From the NCBI GenBank assembly GCA_022497155.1, contig MU385724.1, positions 558,001 to 622,000 on the forward strand: 64,000 bases of DNA. Reading direction: 5' to 3'. Both the position numbers and the translations under genes were made by a program. Shown here piece after piece: positions 21,919-34,355 of this stretch (positions are counted from its first letter, which is position 1; each line of letters starts with the position of its first letter). Source of the DNA: Whalleya microplaca (Eukaryota > Ascomycota > Sordariomycetes > Xylariales > Xylariaceae). Under the pieces are notes generated by a model, which saw only the letters and a list, made by a program, of their open reading frames with translations, made no database searches and was not told the origin of the DNA.

Positions 21919-23892
21919 GTTGCAAGATTACGTGACTGTGTACATGGGTCCTAGCATATATAGTAAGTAGAGGGAAAGAGAAACAGGGAAGGGGTTCCAG
22001 GTACGGGCGAGATTGACGAAACTATTACGTTTCGTTACTAGATGACAGGAATAGGGCATAAACAGTAGGGTATGTGTATTGAGAACGGTAAAGGTTCCCA
22101 AATTTCAATGTAGGAGGATGGGCAAGCCTACCTTAATGGGTCCGGGTAGGTAAGTTTACAGAGAAACCGTTTGGGTAAAAGGTGGTTATAGTCCGCTTAG
22201 TTAGAGATAGACATGAAGGCAGAGCTGCAGCCTGTGTTGCGAAAGGGACAGCTCCGGAGAGAACAGGCCCGTGTTGGGAACCCAGCAACGCAGACTGTTG
22301 GTTCTTGGTGTTAAAAGCCGACCTAGTAACCTCTCCAAAGGTGACCTGGTTTAGACCTTGGTTTGAAGGAGATTTTGGTAGTATTGGCAACCGAGAAGTT
22401 ATGCCTAATCCAATGCAATCAATGTACCACTGGAAAATAATTGAATAGACTGCTCAGTCCTGAGGATTCATTAGTATATTAGCTAGGTGAACTTAATAAG
22501 ACGAATGAGTTTATTGGCCTGAACGTGGATCTGCAAGGAGAACTTGTACATTCTCCGCATAGATTTGCTAGTTTGCAGGTAGATGACATCCATCAACTTA
22601 GATTCTCTAATAGGATATGCTGACTCTAGGGGTATGTACCACAGAAGCCCACCCTGTGATTTTCATGGGAGAAACCAAGTTCAGATCCCAGAGCAGACTA
22701 GCTATCTGTGCAATATGACAAAGACGGACCAGCCAACTCTAATAACACACAAAACTAGGCCCTGTCATACAGGGAATGACGTGAACCAGTAGCACTTGCT
22801 ACTCAACAGCTCAATATCCAGACATTCTCAGACTGAGGACAGTCGTCAATCCAAGTGTTACGAGTATGTTGTCTTATGCTGTCTGGACACTCAAGGCGCT
22901 GACTTCAAGCAATGAAAGAACCAAGTTGCAAAAGATTCATGGAAAAGGCATGGAAAAGACAAGCCACCCTTGGCAGCCACAGGTTCCTGCAAGGCTGACA
23001 AAAGGTGTGGGCACCTGACTGAATGAGAATGAAGCATGAAAATCTGACCTACCTTAAGGTAGTGAAATGGGATTAAGTCCTCATCCGTACATCGTCGCCG
23101 GTATAAAACCCGTGAGCGTTGTGAACGTGGCGTGTGCTGTCCAGCAGTTCGCAAGGGTGGTATCACAGTTTGAGGAAGAAGAAGAGAGGAAGAAGCGCGC
23201 GATGCGATAGATGGGGTATGAAAGATCAAGGGCGGCAATGCAGGTGACGGCCAGATGACCCCAACAGGTCTGATGAGGAATGCAGAGAGGCGCCGAAAGT
23301 GAGAAAACCAATATGCTGTGAGGTTGCGCCAAAAATGCCGAGTTCGCTCTGTATGATGCTGGACAAGATGTACGCCGCTGTCTTGGTCGAATGAGGCTGA
23401 TGAAATGGAATGAAATGTTATGAGAAACGCAGTTGGTTCCGATGTTCTAGAATTTGGAGGTAGGCAGTAGGTACCTCTGTCTAGGATTATGGAAAGAGCG
23501 ATGGTTAGCTCCAGCTATTCCGTACCTACCAGGTATGACATTCAGCCCTGGGAGGGGCGTACAGCTGACGTAGGTAGGTACCTACCTTAGGGAGGCTAGG
23601 TTAGGCTAGGTAGCTCTTGCCCGCCGGAGTTATAGATGATCCAGACGCCGACACTAGCCGACACGGAGATCCATAAAAGCTCGAGCCCCCTAGAGCCTCT
23701 ACATATCAAGCCCCCAGACCTTTGTACCTGTACCCATCCAATAGGGAGATCCTCGGTGTAATCGAACCAGTGAACGTCAATTCAATTGCAATCCCAGCTG
23801 CCCCAGACTGCCCGACTTCGAGCAAGCAAAAGCAACATCATCAGTTCTCCAACCACTTCTGCCATCGCGATTGCTTTCCCCAGCTTTTCAAG
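21919..23892. other. Intergenic, divergent promoters
   Basis: Nearly 2 kb between the UBP2-like gene and the complex I subunit gene. A CTACCTAGGTAGG-like block of short palindromic GGTA repeats lies at about 23560-23620, close to the start of the complex I subunit gene. Small open frames show no domain. Confidence 0.45.
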
Positions 23893-24713
23893 ATGGCAAA
23901 TCCGCGCCCTGTCCCCCCTCCGGTGGATGCGCCTCCATACCACCAGCAGGATGCTCTGAAGTCGGGCATCAAAGGTGCCATTCTCGGTGCGGGAGCCGGT
24001 CTCCTCGTCTCCGCCGTCCAGAATTCGCTCGCCAAGCGCAACGTCGGCGTCTTCGGCGTCTTCTCCCGGACCGGCAGCACCATTGTGACCTTCAGTGCGT
24101 CTCTCCACTGCTCAGCAGTGCAGTACAGTACAGTATATGAGCAATTGACTAACAGGGTGTCTCCGTAGCCGCCGTCCCCACCGTCTACCTCTTCGCGAAA
24201 GATGCCGCTGCCAACCTGCGAGAGAAGGACGACGCCCTGAACACCTCCATCGCCTCGTTTCTCGGTGGCGCCACAGTTGGCCTGAGAGGTATGCCCTATC
24301 TACCACTCCATATTCTACCCACGTCCACTTGGAAGCTGACTCGCCCCGTCTGAATAACCAGTGGGCCGGATGCCACACATCCTCGGCCTCGGAGCCGCAT
24401 TCTCCGTCATCATGACCACAGTCGAGTACACGGGCGGCAACATCCGCGGCTACAAGACAGAAGCCTCAGAGATTGAGGAGTACGACCGCAAAGAGTTCAT
24501 GCGCAAGAACCGCCGGCGGCCGATAGAAGAGACCATTGCCAACATCGGGGAGGGCAGAGGTACGCGGAGCCTATAGCCACCGTCACCACCTAACGCTAAC
24601 TAGCCTTGCTATAAACAGATATCAAGCCCCCGGGCTATGAGGAGCGGAGACGAGAGCGCCTGAAGGAGAAGTACGGCGTCGAGATTAACCCCGTCAGAGC
24701 GACGGTGGATTAA
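23893..24713 (+). CDS. NADH:ubiquinone oxidoreductase (complex I) 21.3 kDa / B14.7-type subunit
   Basis: Four exons, 23893-24094, 24169-24288, 24362-24559 and 24619-24713, give 204 residues. The start ATG follows a short leader and opens MANPRPVPPP. The core is a Tim17/22/23-like fold: GIKGAILGAGAGLLVSAVQNSL, then VGVFGVFSRTG, a third helix with SFLGGATVGL and a fourth with PHILGLGAAFSVIMTTVEYTGG. The C-terminal tail is charged (EERRRERLKEKYG) and is typical of the fungal 21.3 kDa subunit, the counterpart of mammalian NDUFA11. It would sit in the membrane arm of complex I in the mitochondrial inner membrane. Length matches the Neurospora subunit. A TIM22-family translocase is the alternative but fits the tail less well. 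Confidence 0.85.
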
Positions 24714-25721
24714 AGTGGTGAGAGGAAGGGAGTATGTAATACGACTCGCGGCACGAGTCCCCAGCTTCAAAAGTAAGCTAAGCTACGGGTCGGGCACTGC
24801 AGAAGACGACGACCCCTATCATCAAATCAAGGAGGTAGACCTTGTACCTATAGAAACGGAATTCCTCAAATCTGTTCTAAACCCACCTATACTAATGGTG
24901 TGTATGTTTATGTGCTATAGATCCGGAAACAATCCTGTATGATATATATATGGTAAGTGACCAACCAACCAACCAAACCCCCCTTCCCCAACACCAAGCT
25001 GCCAGTTCTTCTCCTATGATGATTTTCTCTTTTAGAGGCTGTTTATGAACTCGTGTTCGCACGAGCATGATTCATCCATACACCATTATTGTTCTATCTA
25101 AACTGATGTTACGACCTGGCATGCTGCAACACATATCCCTCACACATTTCGAAAAGGGATCTTAGCTAACACAACCTTCTTCAAGATCAGGGCTCTCACA
25201 TCTCACATGGACAGTCAATTTCATCTGGGCCTTGGACTTTGCTTATGGACAGTTATTGCATTTTCCCTTTCCCGTCCCCCTGCCTGTCTGCCTGCCTATC
25301 TATGAGTTGTTGTCGGATGACCCGATATCAGCCTAACGCCTAGCAAGCTTCGCAAGAAACATACACAACAAGTGTGGGTATGACGTAGATCTCTACTGGT
25401 GAGACAATCCCGCTCGATTACAAGCCCCGTCCATCCATCCATCCATGGGGGGAATTAGATTTCCGCCTCTCCTTTTCTCTTCTTCTGCTTTGGCTTCTCC
25501 TAGAACTTAAGCCGGTCGATTGGGCACCGCACTCAGATAGGTAGATGCCATGCCGTGCCGCGTGCCATATTTAGTGTAATGACTCGGCACCACCAAAGGT
25601 TCCTTGCAAGCGGATCTTCCATCCATCCAATCTTGTAATCTTAAGCCGCGATGGCATGCTAACGACCAATTGGACTCCCTCCCTCACTTCATTCCATCCT
25701 ACTAGGTAGCAACATGGCACC
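24714..25721. other. Intergenic, convergent 3' flanks
   Basis: The 3' regions of the complex I subunit and the HAD/RGG protein face each other here. Simple CCAACCAACC and CATCCATCCATCC repeats occur near 24960 and 25435. No gene recognised. Confidence 0.4.
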
Positions 25722-27691
25722 TCAGTAAAAACTCTGCAAATCCGGGCCCGCACCCCCCATCGGCCTCGCCGGCGGTCCCCCTCCACCATTACCACCACCA
25801 CCACTGACGCCCGGGGGCTGCCACTGCGGAAAGCCACCGAGCTGCGGCGGCGGAATCGGCGGCGGCTGCTGTGGACCGCTGTTCTGCCCCCCTGCAGACG
25901 GGAATCCGGCGTTATCATCGTACGACACGGGCGCGCTCCCGCCGTACCCGAAGCCGCCGCTCTCACGCGTCTCCACGTCGTCCAGGGACCGGTAATGCGC
26001 GCCCTTGCCGCCTCCGCCGCGTCCGGATCCCTTGAACCCCCCTCGACCACCGCCGCCGCCGCGGTAGCCCCGGTTCGGAGGACCATTGCCTCCACCTCCC
26101 CTGAAGCCACCACCGCCTCCACCGCGCCCGCGGCCTTCGGGTCCGCCGCCCCGGTTCGAGGCGTGGTGGTGGTATTCGCGCGCGTTGTTATTATTACCAC
26201 CGAAATTCTGGTGCTGGCGCGGGCGGGAGTCGTCATCTCCGCCGGTAAATTTGCGCTTGGGGGGGTTACGGGCATCCCGGAACTCGCCGTTGTAGTTATC
26301 GGGCCCGTCCTCGGGCTCGATGCGCAGCGTGACCTTCTCACCCACCGTGGTCTCGAAGACGAACGCGCGATCGGGCGGCAGCGACTGCCAGCTGTGGATG
26401 CGGTTCGCGTCGGCGGGGCGGGCGCCACGGCGCAGACCCAGCACCACGCAGGGCGCGGGCGCGTCGGTGTGGAACTTCGCGGTGGCGGGGACGGGCTTCA
26501 CGAGCGCGGCCCAGACGGCGCCGTCGGGCGAGCTGCCGAGCGCGGACACCTCCCACGTCATCTTGGCGTTCAGGCCGCCGACCTTGTCGAGGATGGGCTT
26601 GGGGCAGGGGCGCGACGTGATCATGATGGTGTTGCCCAGGAAGCGCAGGTCGTCTGCGATGTCTGGGACTGTGGAGGTGAGGAGCTGGATTAGGCGCTTG
26701 GTGTCGGAGGGTTGGATCATGTAGCTCGTGAAGAATACCGTCTTTTTTATGACGAGGCGGCTGCTTCCCCCTCGTTGCGAGCGTTCGTTTATGAGCATGT
26801 TATGGCTGTTGATCAGGTGCTGGACCTCGGCGATTTCGACAACGGGATCGAGGGTCGTGGAAATGTCGGCGACAGGAACGACTTCAGCGTGGATCGGGCC
26901 TCTTGTGACGGATGACCCCAGACGGCCCTGCTGGCGGTCATTGTAATCGTTTAAGAAATTGCGAAAGCCGGTGACATGTCTGGGGCGATCCTCGTAGATT
27001 CGGATCTCCTTAGCTTCCTTATAAGTTTCCATCATGGCTTCGATAAATATCTGCTTGAAGTGCATGGTGCTCTTGAATCGCTCGTTGTTGGGGCCGACGG
27101 CGGGCTTGAGGCCGATCATGTCGAACTCCAGGCGCTTGCTCGTGACGATCCGCTTGATCAGGTCGGCAAAGCCGTGCTCGCTGCGCCCGGTCAGTAGTAC
27201 GCAGAGCGCGTCGCTCTGCTTCATGCTCAGCTGGACCAGCTGCACGATCTTCTCGTTCCACCAGCCATCCCAAGCCCGTGGCTCCTCCCGTTCGACGCCT
27301 TCGCCCGTCGCAGCCAGTATTTTCGAGTCGTGCCACCAACCGCCATTGACGAATATGTCTGGGCTACCTAGCTGTCCGAGGGTCTGGCCGTTCCATAGCT
27401 TCGGATTCGGTAGGGGAGTCTGGAATACTAGAGTCGCATTACACAGTTAGGAGTGAAGACGGGATGAAAGTTTGGTGATGAGTTCAACTCACGTGTGTTG
27501 TCAAAGTCGTAGATGTGAATGGCGCTGATCTTGTCAACGGCTGTTCCCGAGGGTTAGCAGACAGATATCCAAGCGCAATACTATACGTGTATAGGGGACA
27601 TACGAGGGAGCTGCTTGTTCAGGATGGACCATCTGCTGAGAGCTGTGATGGTAAGGCCATTGGCAGCGCCGTTCGGCCGCTTGGAGGCCAT
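25722..27691 (-). CDS. HAD-domain 'Swiss Army Knife' RNA-repair-like protein with RGG tail
   Basis: Three exons (27691-27604, 27540-27493, 27427-25722) give about 613 residues. Exon 2 is only 48 nt. The joined text contains IYDFDNT-LFQTPLPNPKLW, which holds the DxDxT-like HAD catalytic motif, followed by CVLLTGRSEHGF (motif II) and IRIYEDRPRH (motif III-like). This matches the HAD domain of 'Swiss Army Knife' RNA repair proteins (Pfam HAD_SAK_1), which are predicted phosphatases in RNA end processing. The last ~130 residues are Gly/Arg/Pro-rich, with many GGG, RGG and FRGGGG units, typical of RNA-binding disordered tails. No direct function is established for fungal members. It is divergent from the DUF167 gene at 28330. 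Confidence 0.85.
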
Positions 27692-28329
27692 GCTTCGACG
27701 GTGCAGCAGAGGTATCGGATAGCGCGTCCGGAAGAGAAACATGCAATTAAGACGAAAAGAGCATTTTGACTTCAGACGAAGAAAATATGAAGTGAAAGTT
27801 ACTAGATTGTTGTAGTTGCTAGACTTTGGATGGAAATCAATGGATATTCCAAGGTTATCATCATTATGTTCTCCAGTGACTTCAATACAATGGCGAACGG
27901 TACGTAGATCAGTCGGCCATTGGGTGAACGGAACGCCGATGGCCACGTGGTCCAAGCGCTGTCACTTATATTCATAAGTACGGATGTACAATCATATGAT
28001 CTTCATTGGCCAGTGTACAAACTACCTGCAAAATAGATCACCTCACAAGTCATTAAGACGATCAGGTCTTTATAAATAAGTCCATACTACTCTTTAAGAT
28101 CTATAGCTTTTCTGAGTCTCATACATTATATCAAGGACCTCGAATCCCTTCCTCAGGAAATCCCGAAATCCCCTGGCCCACTCACTCACTTACTCGACTT
28201 CAACCTGAAGCCTGGATACACAAGTACTCTTACATATAATAGCAGGATACAGTCAACTTCAGTAGAACATTCTACATCTACACAACACGCAGCACACGCT
28301 CCTGCAACCTCTCATCTCATTCCCACACC
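27692..28329. promoter_or_regulatory. Divergent promoter region
   Basis: A 638-base spacer between two outward-facing genes (HAD/RGG protein and DUF167 protein), so it should carry both promoters. I see no precise element. The last 100 bases before 28330 are CA-rich, as is common in fungal 5' leaders. Confidence 0.5.
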
Positions 28330-28816
28330 ATGGCAACAGCAACCCGCAGCGCTGTAACCCTCCTCCAAAGATCCTCCACAGAGACCCTGCAGCTCCGCTG
28401 CCACGTGCGGCCCGGCGCCAGCAAGGTACGCGAGGGCGTGACGGGCATCACCGACGAGGTCATCCAGCTCTGCGTGGCGGCGCAGCCGCAGGACGGGAAG
28501 TCCAACAAGGCCGTGATCGAGGTCCTCAGCGAGGTGAGTGAGTCACTCCCCGACCATTAAACTGGGGCTTGCATCAGAACTGCGGATGTATCGGGTGTAA
28601 GTGGCAGCAGCGATGATTAACGCTCAGGTATCCGCCCCTTAGACTTTAGGAGTGCCCAAGTCGGACTTGCAGATCACGCACGGCTTGAAGAACCGCGATA
28701 AGACGATCAGCGTCGCGGGCGCCGGCTTGCGGCGCCGCAGAGATCGCCGGGAGGATGAGGAGGACCTGGTCGCTGTGGTTAGGGAGAAGCTGCTGGGCTC
28801 ATCATCCGAGGCTTGA
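28330..28816 (+). CDS. DUF167/YggU-family protein
   Basis: Two exons, 28330-28533 and 28643-28816, give 125 residues. Text such as [41 protein letters not shown] and [24 protein letters not shown] follows the DUF167 family closely, including the conserved PxDGKAN-type loop (here PQDGKSN) and SxxK region. The family forms a small alpha/beta fold (bacterial YggU, human C15orf40) of unknown function. The intron is 109 nt. The gene ends 213 bases from the convergent primase stop codon. Confidence 0.86.
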
Positions 28817-29006
28817 TTCAGGGGTAATTATGAGATAATTCCTGTAGTTGGTATGTCTGCCTGTCCCGAGTTGAATACGTGTGCAATATACCCAAACGCC
28901 ATGCCCATGCCACGATATAATACGCAACCCATTACAATCATCATGCCCGAACGCAACACAACTCGGCCAGTCCGAGGTACATTCATTCCGAACACCTTCG
29001 AATTCC

Positions 29007-29031
29007 AGATCAGATCAGATCAGATCAGATC
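29007..29031. repeat. AGATC pentanucleotide microsatellite overlapping the primase stop
   Basis: Five tandem AGATC units. The final TCA provides, on the minus strand, part of the TGA stop codon (29032-29030) of the primase gene, so the repeat forms the first bases of its 3' UTR. Repeat length change would not alter the protein. Confidence 0.85.
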
Positions 29032-30805
29032 AAAACTCCATCGCCTCGCTCTCCTCCCTCTCCCGCTTGACCTTCGGATCCCGCTCGTCCTTCATAAGCG
29101 CCAGCACGAAGCTGCGGAAGTACTCGGTATACGGCCTCAAGCTAGTCTTCTCCCAATCCTGGAGCCCCCTCTTCTCCTCACCACCATTACCATCCCCTTC
29201 CTTCCACGCATCGATCTCCTCCGCGAGCCCCTGCACCGTAGGCACATCGAGGGGATCAAATTCCTCGAGCCGTCTCGTGTCGATAGGCACGCACACGCGG
29301 CCCGTGCCGGGGTGCACGACAAACGGCGACTTGAGCAGATGGTTCAGCTTCTTGCTGACCTCGATATCCAGGCGCGGGTACGTGTACTCGAGCACGACGT
29401 CCTGCTTGGCGTCGCGCAGCGCGCGCGCGTCCAGGTTCTTGCTCGCGCCTGACTTCGCCACCACGTCGATGTCCGCCCACTTAGCCGCGCTGTTACGGCC
29501 CGGTGAGGCTTCCCATTTTGCGCGCAGACTGTCGTTGAGCGTCTTGTCCGGGAGCAGCGAGAGCAGCTGCTCCGCGGCCGTGGATGAGGACCAGGGGTCT
29601 TGCGACTCGAGCACGTCGCTTTGGAAGTGCGGCGCTAGGATCTCTAGGCTTCGGCTAGGGAGGCGCGGAGGGGTTAGCATGTGTTGTGTTGTATCGCATC
29701 ATATCGTGGACAACAGTAGTAGTAGTGTAAATAGAACAGAACAGGACAGGACATACCTAATATGCGGATGCAGCGGGCGCCACAAATTGACCTTCTTCCC
29801 GCTCTGCGAACCGCCGCGTAGCACTTCCAGGTATCCCGCAACAGCCCTGCGCTTCTGATCGTCCATGGCGCGTGCCTTCTTGTCGCAGACCCAGGCGTGG
29901 GCGCCTCGGCGTCCCGAGTACACCCACATGATGTGCCTGAAGCCGAAGTCCTCGCGCAGCGCCACGTCGACCACCTTGATCGCCATCGTGATGAACTGCC
30001 AGCACCGGTGGCAGATGTTGGCCTTGTCGCAGCACGTGCGCACGTCGTCGTAGTCCGTCAGGTCGATGTCGAAGCACAGCTCCTTGGACAGCGGCTTGAA
30101 GGCGCTCGAGTTGCGCAGCGTCTTCCGGTCGCGCGGGTTTGTGGTGTAGACCGGCCCGATCTCGAAACGCGAGGGCAGCAGGCGGAGCACGTCTTTGCGG
30201 AGTCTGTTTAAAACAAGCAAGTCAAATTAGCTGCCATATTATTGTAAATCCGAGGGAGAGAATCCGGCTCACAGATCAGAGGTGGGGAAGGATTGGTATC
30301 GTAGGTACGCGTCGTTCTGCAAGGTGAAGGCGAACTCGCGATGGCCGAAGTCGTTCGTCGGCGTTGGGCTGTGATTCAGCCACTGGAAGAGGTAGCGCCA
30401 GGGGAAGAACCGCTGGTAGAACAGGCGCATGAGTTCGGGGTCTGATGCTTTGAGTGACACTGCCCCATCACTATCACAGTAGTCAGACAATTGCAACTTT
30501 GCGATCAAAGTCCATGGGCGCTCTCACATCGGCGATGCCGGGGCCTGTGGGGAGCTTGTGAATTTGTCTTCCCCTGGCCGCGAGCTGGGGAATTCGTCGT
30601 CCGAGTCGACGTCGGCAAATAAGTCTTCTAACTTCACTTCCTTCTTTTCTTCCTCTTTGGCCGCGGCTGGCAAGGCATCCGTCTCTGCCATGGTGATGTC
30701 GTCGTCGGCAGGCTGGCTGTCGCCATTCGGGGCGGGAGCATCTGCCATTGTCTCTTCAGGAGCATTGGAGGGGCTGTTCCCCTCTGGCGACACAGAATGG
30801 GGCAT
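29030..30805 (-). CDS. PRI1: DNA primase small (catalytic) subunit
   Basis: Four exons, 30805-30528, 30470-30273, 30203-29757 and 29654-29030, give 515 residues. An acidic, Pro/Ala-rich N-terminus (about 90 residues) precedes the primase fold. Conserved blocks are FYQRFFPWRYLFQWLNH, then FGHREFAFTL, and the catalytic CFDIDLTDYDD with metal-binding Asp near residues 204 and 206. CCDKANICHRCWQF is the zinc site, and HIMWVYSGRRGAHAWVCD is the nucleotide-binding region. The C-terminal part includes EYTYPRLDIEVSKKLNHLLKSPF, as in archaeal/eukaryotic primases. The protein makes RNA primers within the polymerase alpha-primase complex in the nucleus. All catalytic residues look intact. The first ATG at 30805 is preferred because the extended acidic head stays open and MPHSVSPEG follows a stop-rich leader. 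Confidence 0.93.
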
Positions 30806-31132
30806 TTCGAAGTGATAAACCGCGTGCGGTATACCTTTTCCTTTTTTGAGTGGCAGAATATTCGAAGTCGTATAGAGTTGACAAGGTGGTAGTAGGTCGG
30901 TATAAGTTATTGGTGGGGCCTGTTTAATGGAACGCGTCCAGACGCGTTTTCGCGTTTATTGCATATCAGGGGCAATTAAACAGTCCCGATATACGGATGT
31001 ATTCGACCCCTATTTGTACATCATCTTTGTGATATTCTGTACACTCCACACAGTTACAACTCGTTCCTTTTCTAAGGACTTATAGTGATGGTATGCCTCC
31101 AGCTTAAGTAACATTTGCAGGTGAGTCTAAAT
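30806..31132. other. Intergenic
   Basis: About 330 bases between the primase start and the HET-domain gene stop, both on the minus strand. Should hold the primase promoter. A GC-rich GCGTCCAGACGCG palindrome lies near 30942-30954, which could be a MluI-type cell-cycle site (ACGCGT-like) region. Confidence 0.4.
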
Positions 31133-34100
31133 CTACGTAGCTTTATACCAATCAATATTATCCGCGAAATCACTCTGAACACATGTCGTGATAAACTCGT
31201 CTTCCTCATCTCCGTTACTTTCCTTGCGCCTACGCTTTCTTGTAGGATCTATGCCTTTTCGTATATAAGGCCTAATCAATGGCTCAAAGGTCTTCCGCCC
31301 GATAGTCAGCTCATTGTCCTCGGGGTCTCCATCGATCAGGCGGAAGGTTGACCTGAATATCCTCCGCAATATCGTTAAGCCTGCGCTGGGCTCATATGGG
31401 AATGACCACGCAAGGACAACTGACTCGTCGTCAGGTCCACTATCAGCCAATTTTGCATTGAGCGATGATGGGAGAGACTGGAGAAAAGATCGATCCATCG
31501 TATCTTCGTCTCTCTCAAGATCAAATCTGGCCGTACAGAAGGACATCTCGGTAACTATCGATGTACTTGGTGCCACTTCGGAAACATCGACTGGGTATAG
31601 ACAGACAGGTTGAGGGACATAATTGGGTACACGCTACTCATTGGGTCAGCGAGAATCGGCTTATACTTATATGCGGTTAAGCACTTACAGTCTTTCCATT
31701 CCATGTCGAACCATCTGTGATATACCATCTCATACCCTCCCTCTTGACCCATGTGTTGCGGTTGTACGCATATGACGTATTACAAACTGACTTGCGCCGC
31801 ATCGAAGGTAACGCCTCTCCATCACCGTCGCAGTCATTTCCAAAGTTCACAAGTCCCCGAACGCAATCCCTATCGCTTTCAGCCGGCAGTACGCGGTCCT
31901 CGCCCAGGGGCAACGTATTTCCTAGTGAGACGCAGCCAATCCACCGGCACGCCATAGAAACCGCATTATCGTAGTACCCCATCCAAACAGCTACCACAAG
32001 GAGATACTGCCTATGGTATTGATATGTGTCGGTCAACAGCCAGCAGCTGTCTCGATGGGCGCGGAGAGCAACCGAAATGCGTGCGACCACAGAGGGGTGA
32101 GTCCCGACTGGTACGATAATATCGTCCTGCCTGACCGAATAGGCATGAATGGGGCGCCAAACAGCGAGAGTGCCATCTTGAGCAATATGGAAGTCCTCAC
32201 TGGGATAACGATTGAGCGAGGCTCGTGACATCCCTAGGTCGAAGATAGAAGGCGGACACCAAGACCAAGGGCCGTTGACGGTTAGCGGAACTGCACCGTG
32301 GAATAAATCGATCAAGACAATCTCCTTATAGTGGACAAGCAGCTGCCGAGTCAGTTGCGGACCTGAGGCGCTCGAGTCGATCTCTGACGGATCAAGGGAC
32401 ATCAAAGCCGGGATGAGGAGTCGATCCTTAGCCCAGGAGGTGACCCGAGCACGCAATACCAATAGTAGATCTCGGACTGTGCTAGTAATTGAATCGGATA
32501 TATCAATGTCGAGCTCTTTAGTACTGTAGGCTGCACTTATACCAAACTTGTTTCCTCCTCGAAGGCGTTTTATGATATCCGTGGCTATAAAATGGCCCTG
32601 CCTGGGAATAATACCCGATTGCTTGAACACATGGTCTCGAATGTGTCTATCGTGGGTCTGTATCAACTCAGACTTCCACAGCTTTGTTGCGGATATAGAG
32701 GGAGGGTCCCAAGCAAGAATATCTTCATCCAGATCCTTGAGCAGTGGTGGGCCTTCAGGGTTGCGAGGGTCTTTGAAGACAAACTTGACCGGATGGCGTC
32801 TAGACGCGAAGAGCTCGGCAGCAGTCCAGCCCCTCGTGAACCAGGCAGATAGGATTATAGCAACAATGGGGCAGCCATCATCTGTCCATTCGAGGTCGAC
32901 GAGCTCCTGATCATGGATCAACGTGACTGCCGCCGCCTCGTAGTTTCTGAGCATTTGGTTTATGGCTATCCTTCTTTCATCTTTGCCACTGGGGATTGAG
33001 ATGGCATCCCACCATATACCGTTACAACCTAAGCGACTTGCGATCTCGAGGAAGTATTCGGCCAGGCAACGGTTTACTTGACCTGGCCTCTTCAGGCCCG
33101 CGCCCGTCCCGTCAGACCAGACATGTGATATTGCCATATACTTATCATCGGGCTTACAAAGCAATGGTGGTGCCTGTTTTTCAGTAGACATTCGCCACGC
33201 AGTCTGGCTCCATCCGTTTTGAAAAGACTTGTCCAGGACATGGGGTGGGAAATCGCATTCTTCGCCGCAATCTCCGGAATCACATCTGTGAAGCTGCTTG
33301 ACCAGAGTGCTGTTGGTTTGACTGAACAAACAAAGATCATCGGTACAGGTTTCGTGTAGTTTCTCCTGCCCGTCCATCGGCCGTTGCGTATTTAGCGCTA
33401 TCGAGGCAATATGGGGTATATCAGCCACCGCACGGGTTCCGAGGAGAGAGACATTCCATATGCGATTCGGACAGATGCCAACGTCGCGACATTGCTTCGT
33501 GCTCTGAACTGCACGCTCTTCGTAGATAGGTCCCAGCTTAGGCCACATGTCCTCATAGCTCGAAATACTTGTCTCATACGTAGACTGGATGTCATTGATG
33601 AAACCCTTACCATACGCCACCCTAATAGACCATTGATACATATCGATGACCTCGTCTATCCGAAGACATAGAAAACGGGGCATGTCGTATAGTCCCCCAG
33701 GAACCGTATCGGTATCATCCGGCAACCAAGAGTCCCCATTCTCCACGTAGAAGATATCGTGCAAAATCCAAAGAAACCCCGGCATCCAGCAGGATAGAAT
33801 AGTCAGAATCAAATCCCTGAAGGGTTCCCAACTACACGGCGGAGCTGCCCTCTCCAGCGATTCTCTTCGTCGTCGACATTCAGGCTGCTGGCAATTTCGG
33901 ATCCCGACAAGCCTGTAGACAGTGAAGATGCGTGCGAATATTTTCTGTCCCAGACAAGTCGGGAGTCTCTCAAATCCCCATAAAGGCGAGCTTGCTGTTC
34001 CGTGCAGGTTTGCGATCGAGTTTTCCCAGCACTCGGCCCACTTGGTTTTGAGGCCCTCGACTATGTCGTTCAGCGGGCCATCCCCGCCATACCCGCTGCC

Positions 34101-34355
34101 TTCGCCGAACCTGTGCCACCTGAGAACCGAGTGGGAGTCTATCAGGCCGGTAAGCGATTCATTCCCACACTTCAGTCCTGGCCCCAATGGTGTCGCCGAA
34201 TCATTGGTGGATACCGTGAGAGGCGTTGTCACATCCACTGTTGTAAACTGGATAGTTGTTGATTTCTCCTTTTCGGACGCCCCTGGGAAATCGCTAGGCT
34301 CCAGGAACCGCAGGGCGGGAGGCAATAGGCGTTGACCACCTCGGTTCCGGCACAT
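31133..34355 (-). CDS. HET-domain (heterokaryon incompatibility) protein
   Basis: Two exons, 34355-31689 and 31633-31133, joined in frame by a 55-nt intron, give about 1055 residues. The HET domain lies at about residues 407-515: YMAISHVWSDG, then GIWWDAISIP, and SAWFTRGWTAAELF, the three classic HET blocks. The N-terminal ~390 residues and the C-terminal part have no recognised domain. The C-terminal end is charged (RKRRRKESNGDEEDEF). HET proteins trigger cell death after fusion of unlike individuals, but many large families have no tested role. No NACHT or WD40 repeats are visible. No frame break seen. Confidence 0.87.

Noticed and set aside
25571..26693. Open frames on both strands across the RGG tail region
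   Set aside because: Produced by GC-rich Gly/Arg codons of the HAD/RGG gene; low-complexity only.
28853..30211. Plus-strand frames opposite the primase gene
   Set aside because: The minus strand reads as a complete primase with all motifs; these are shadows.
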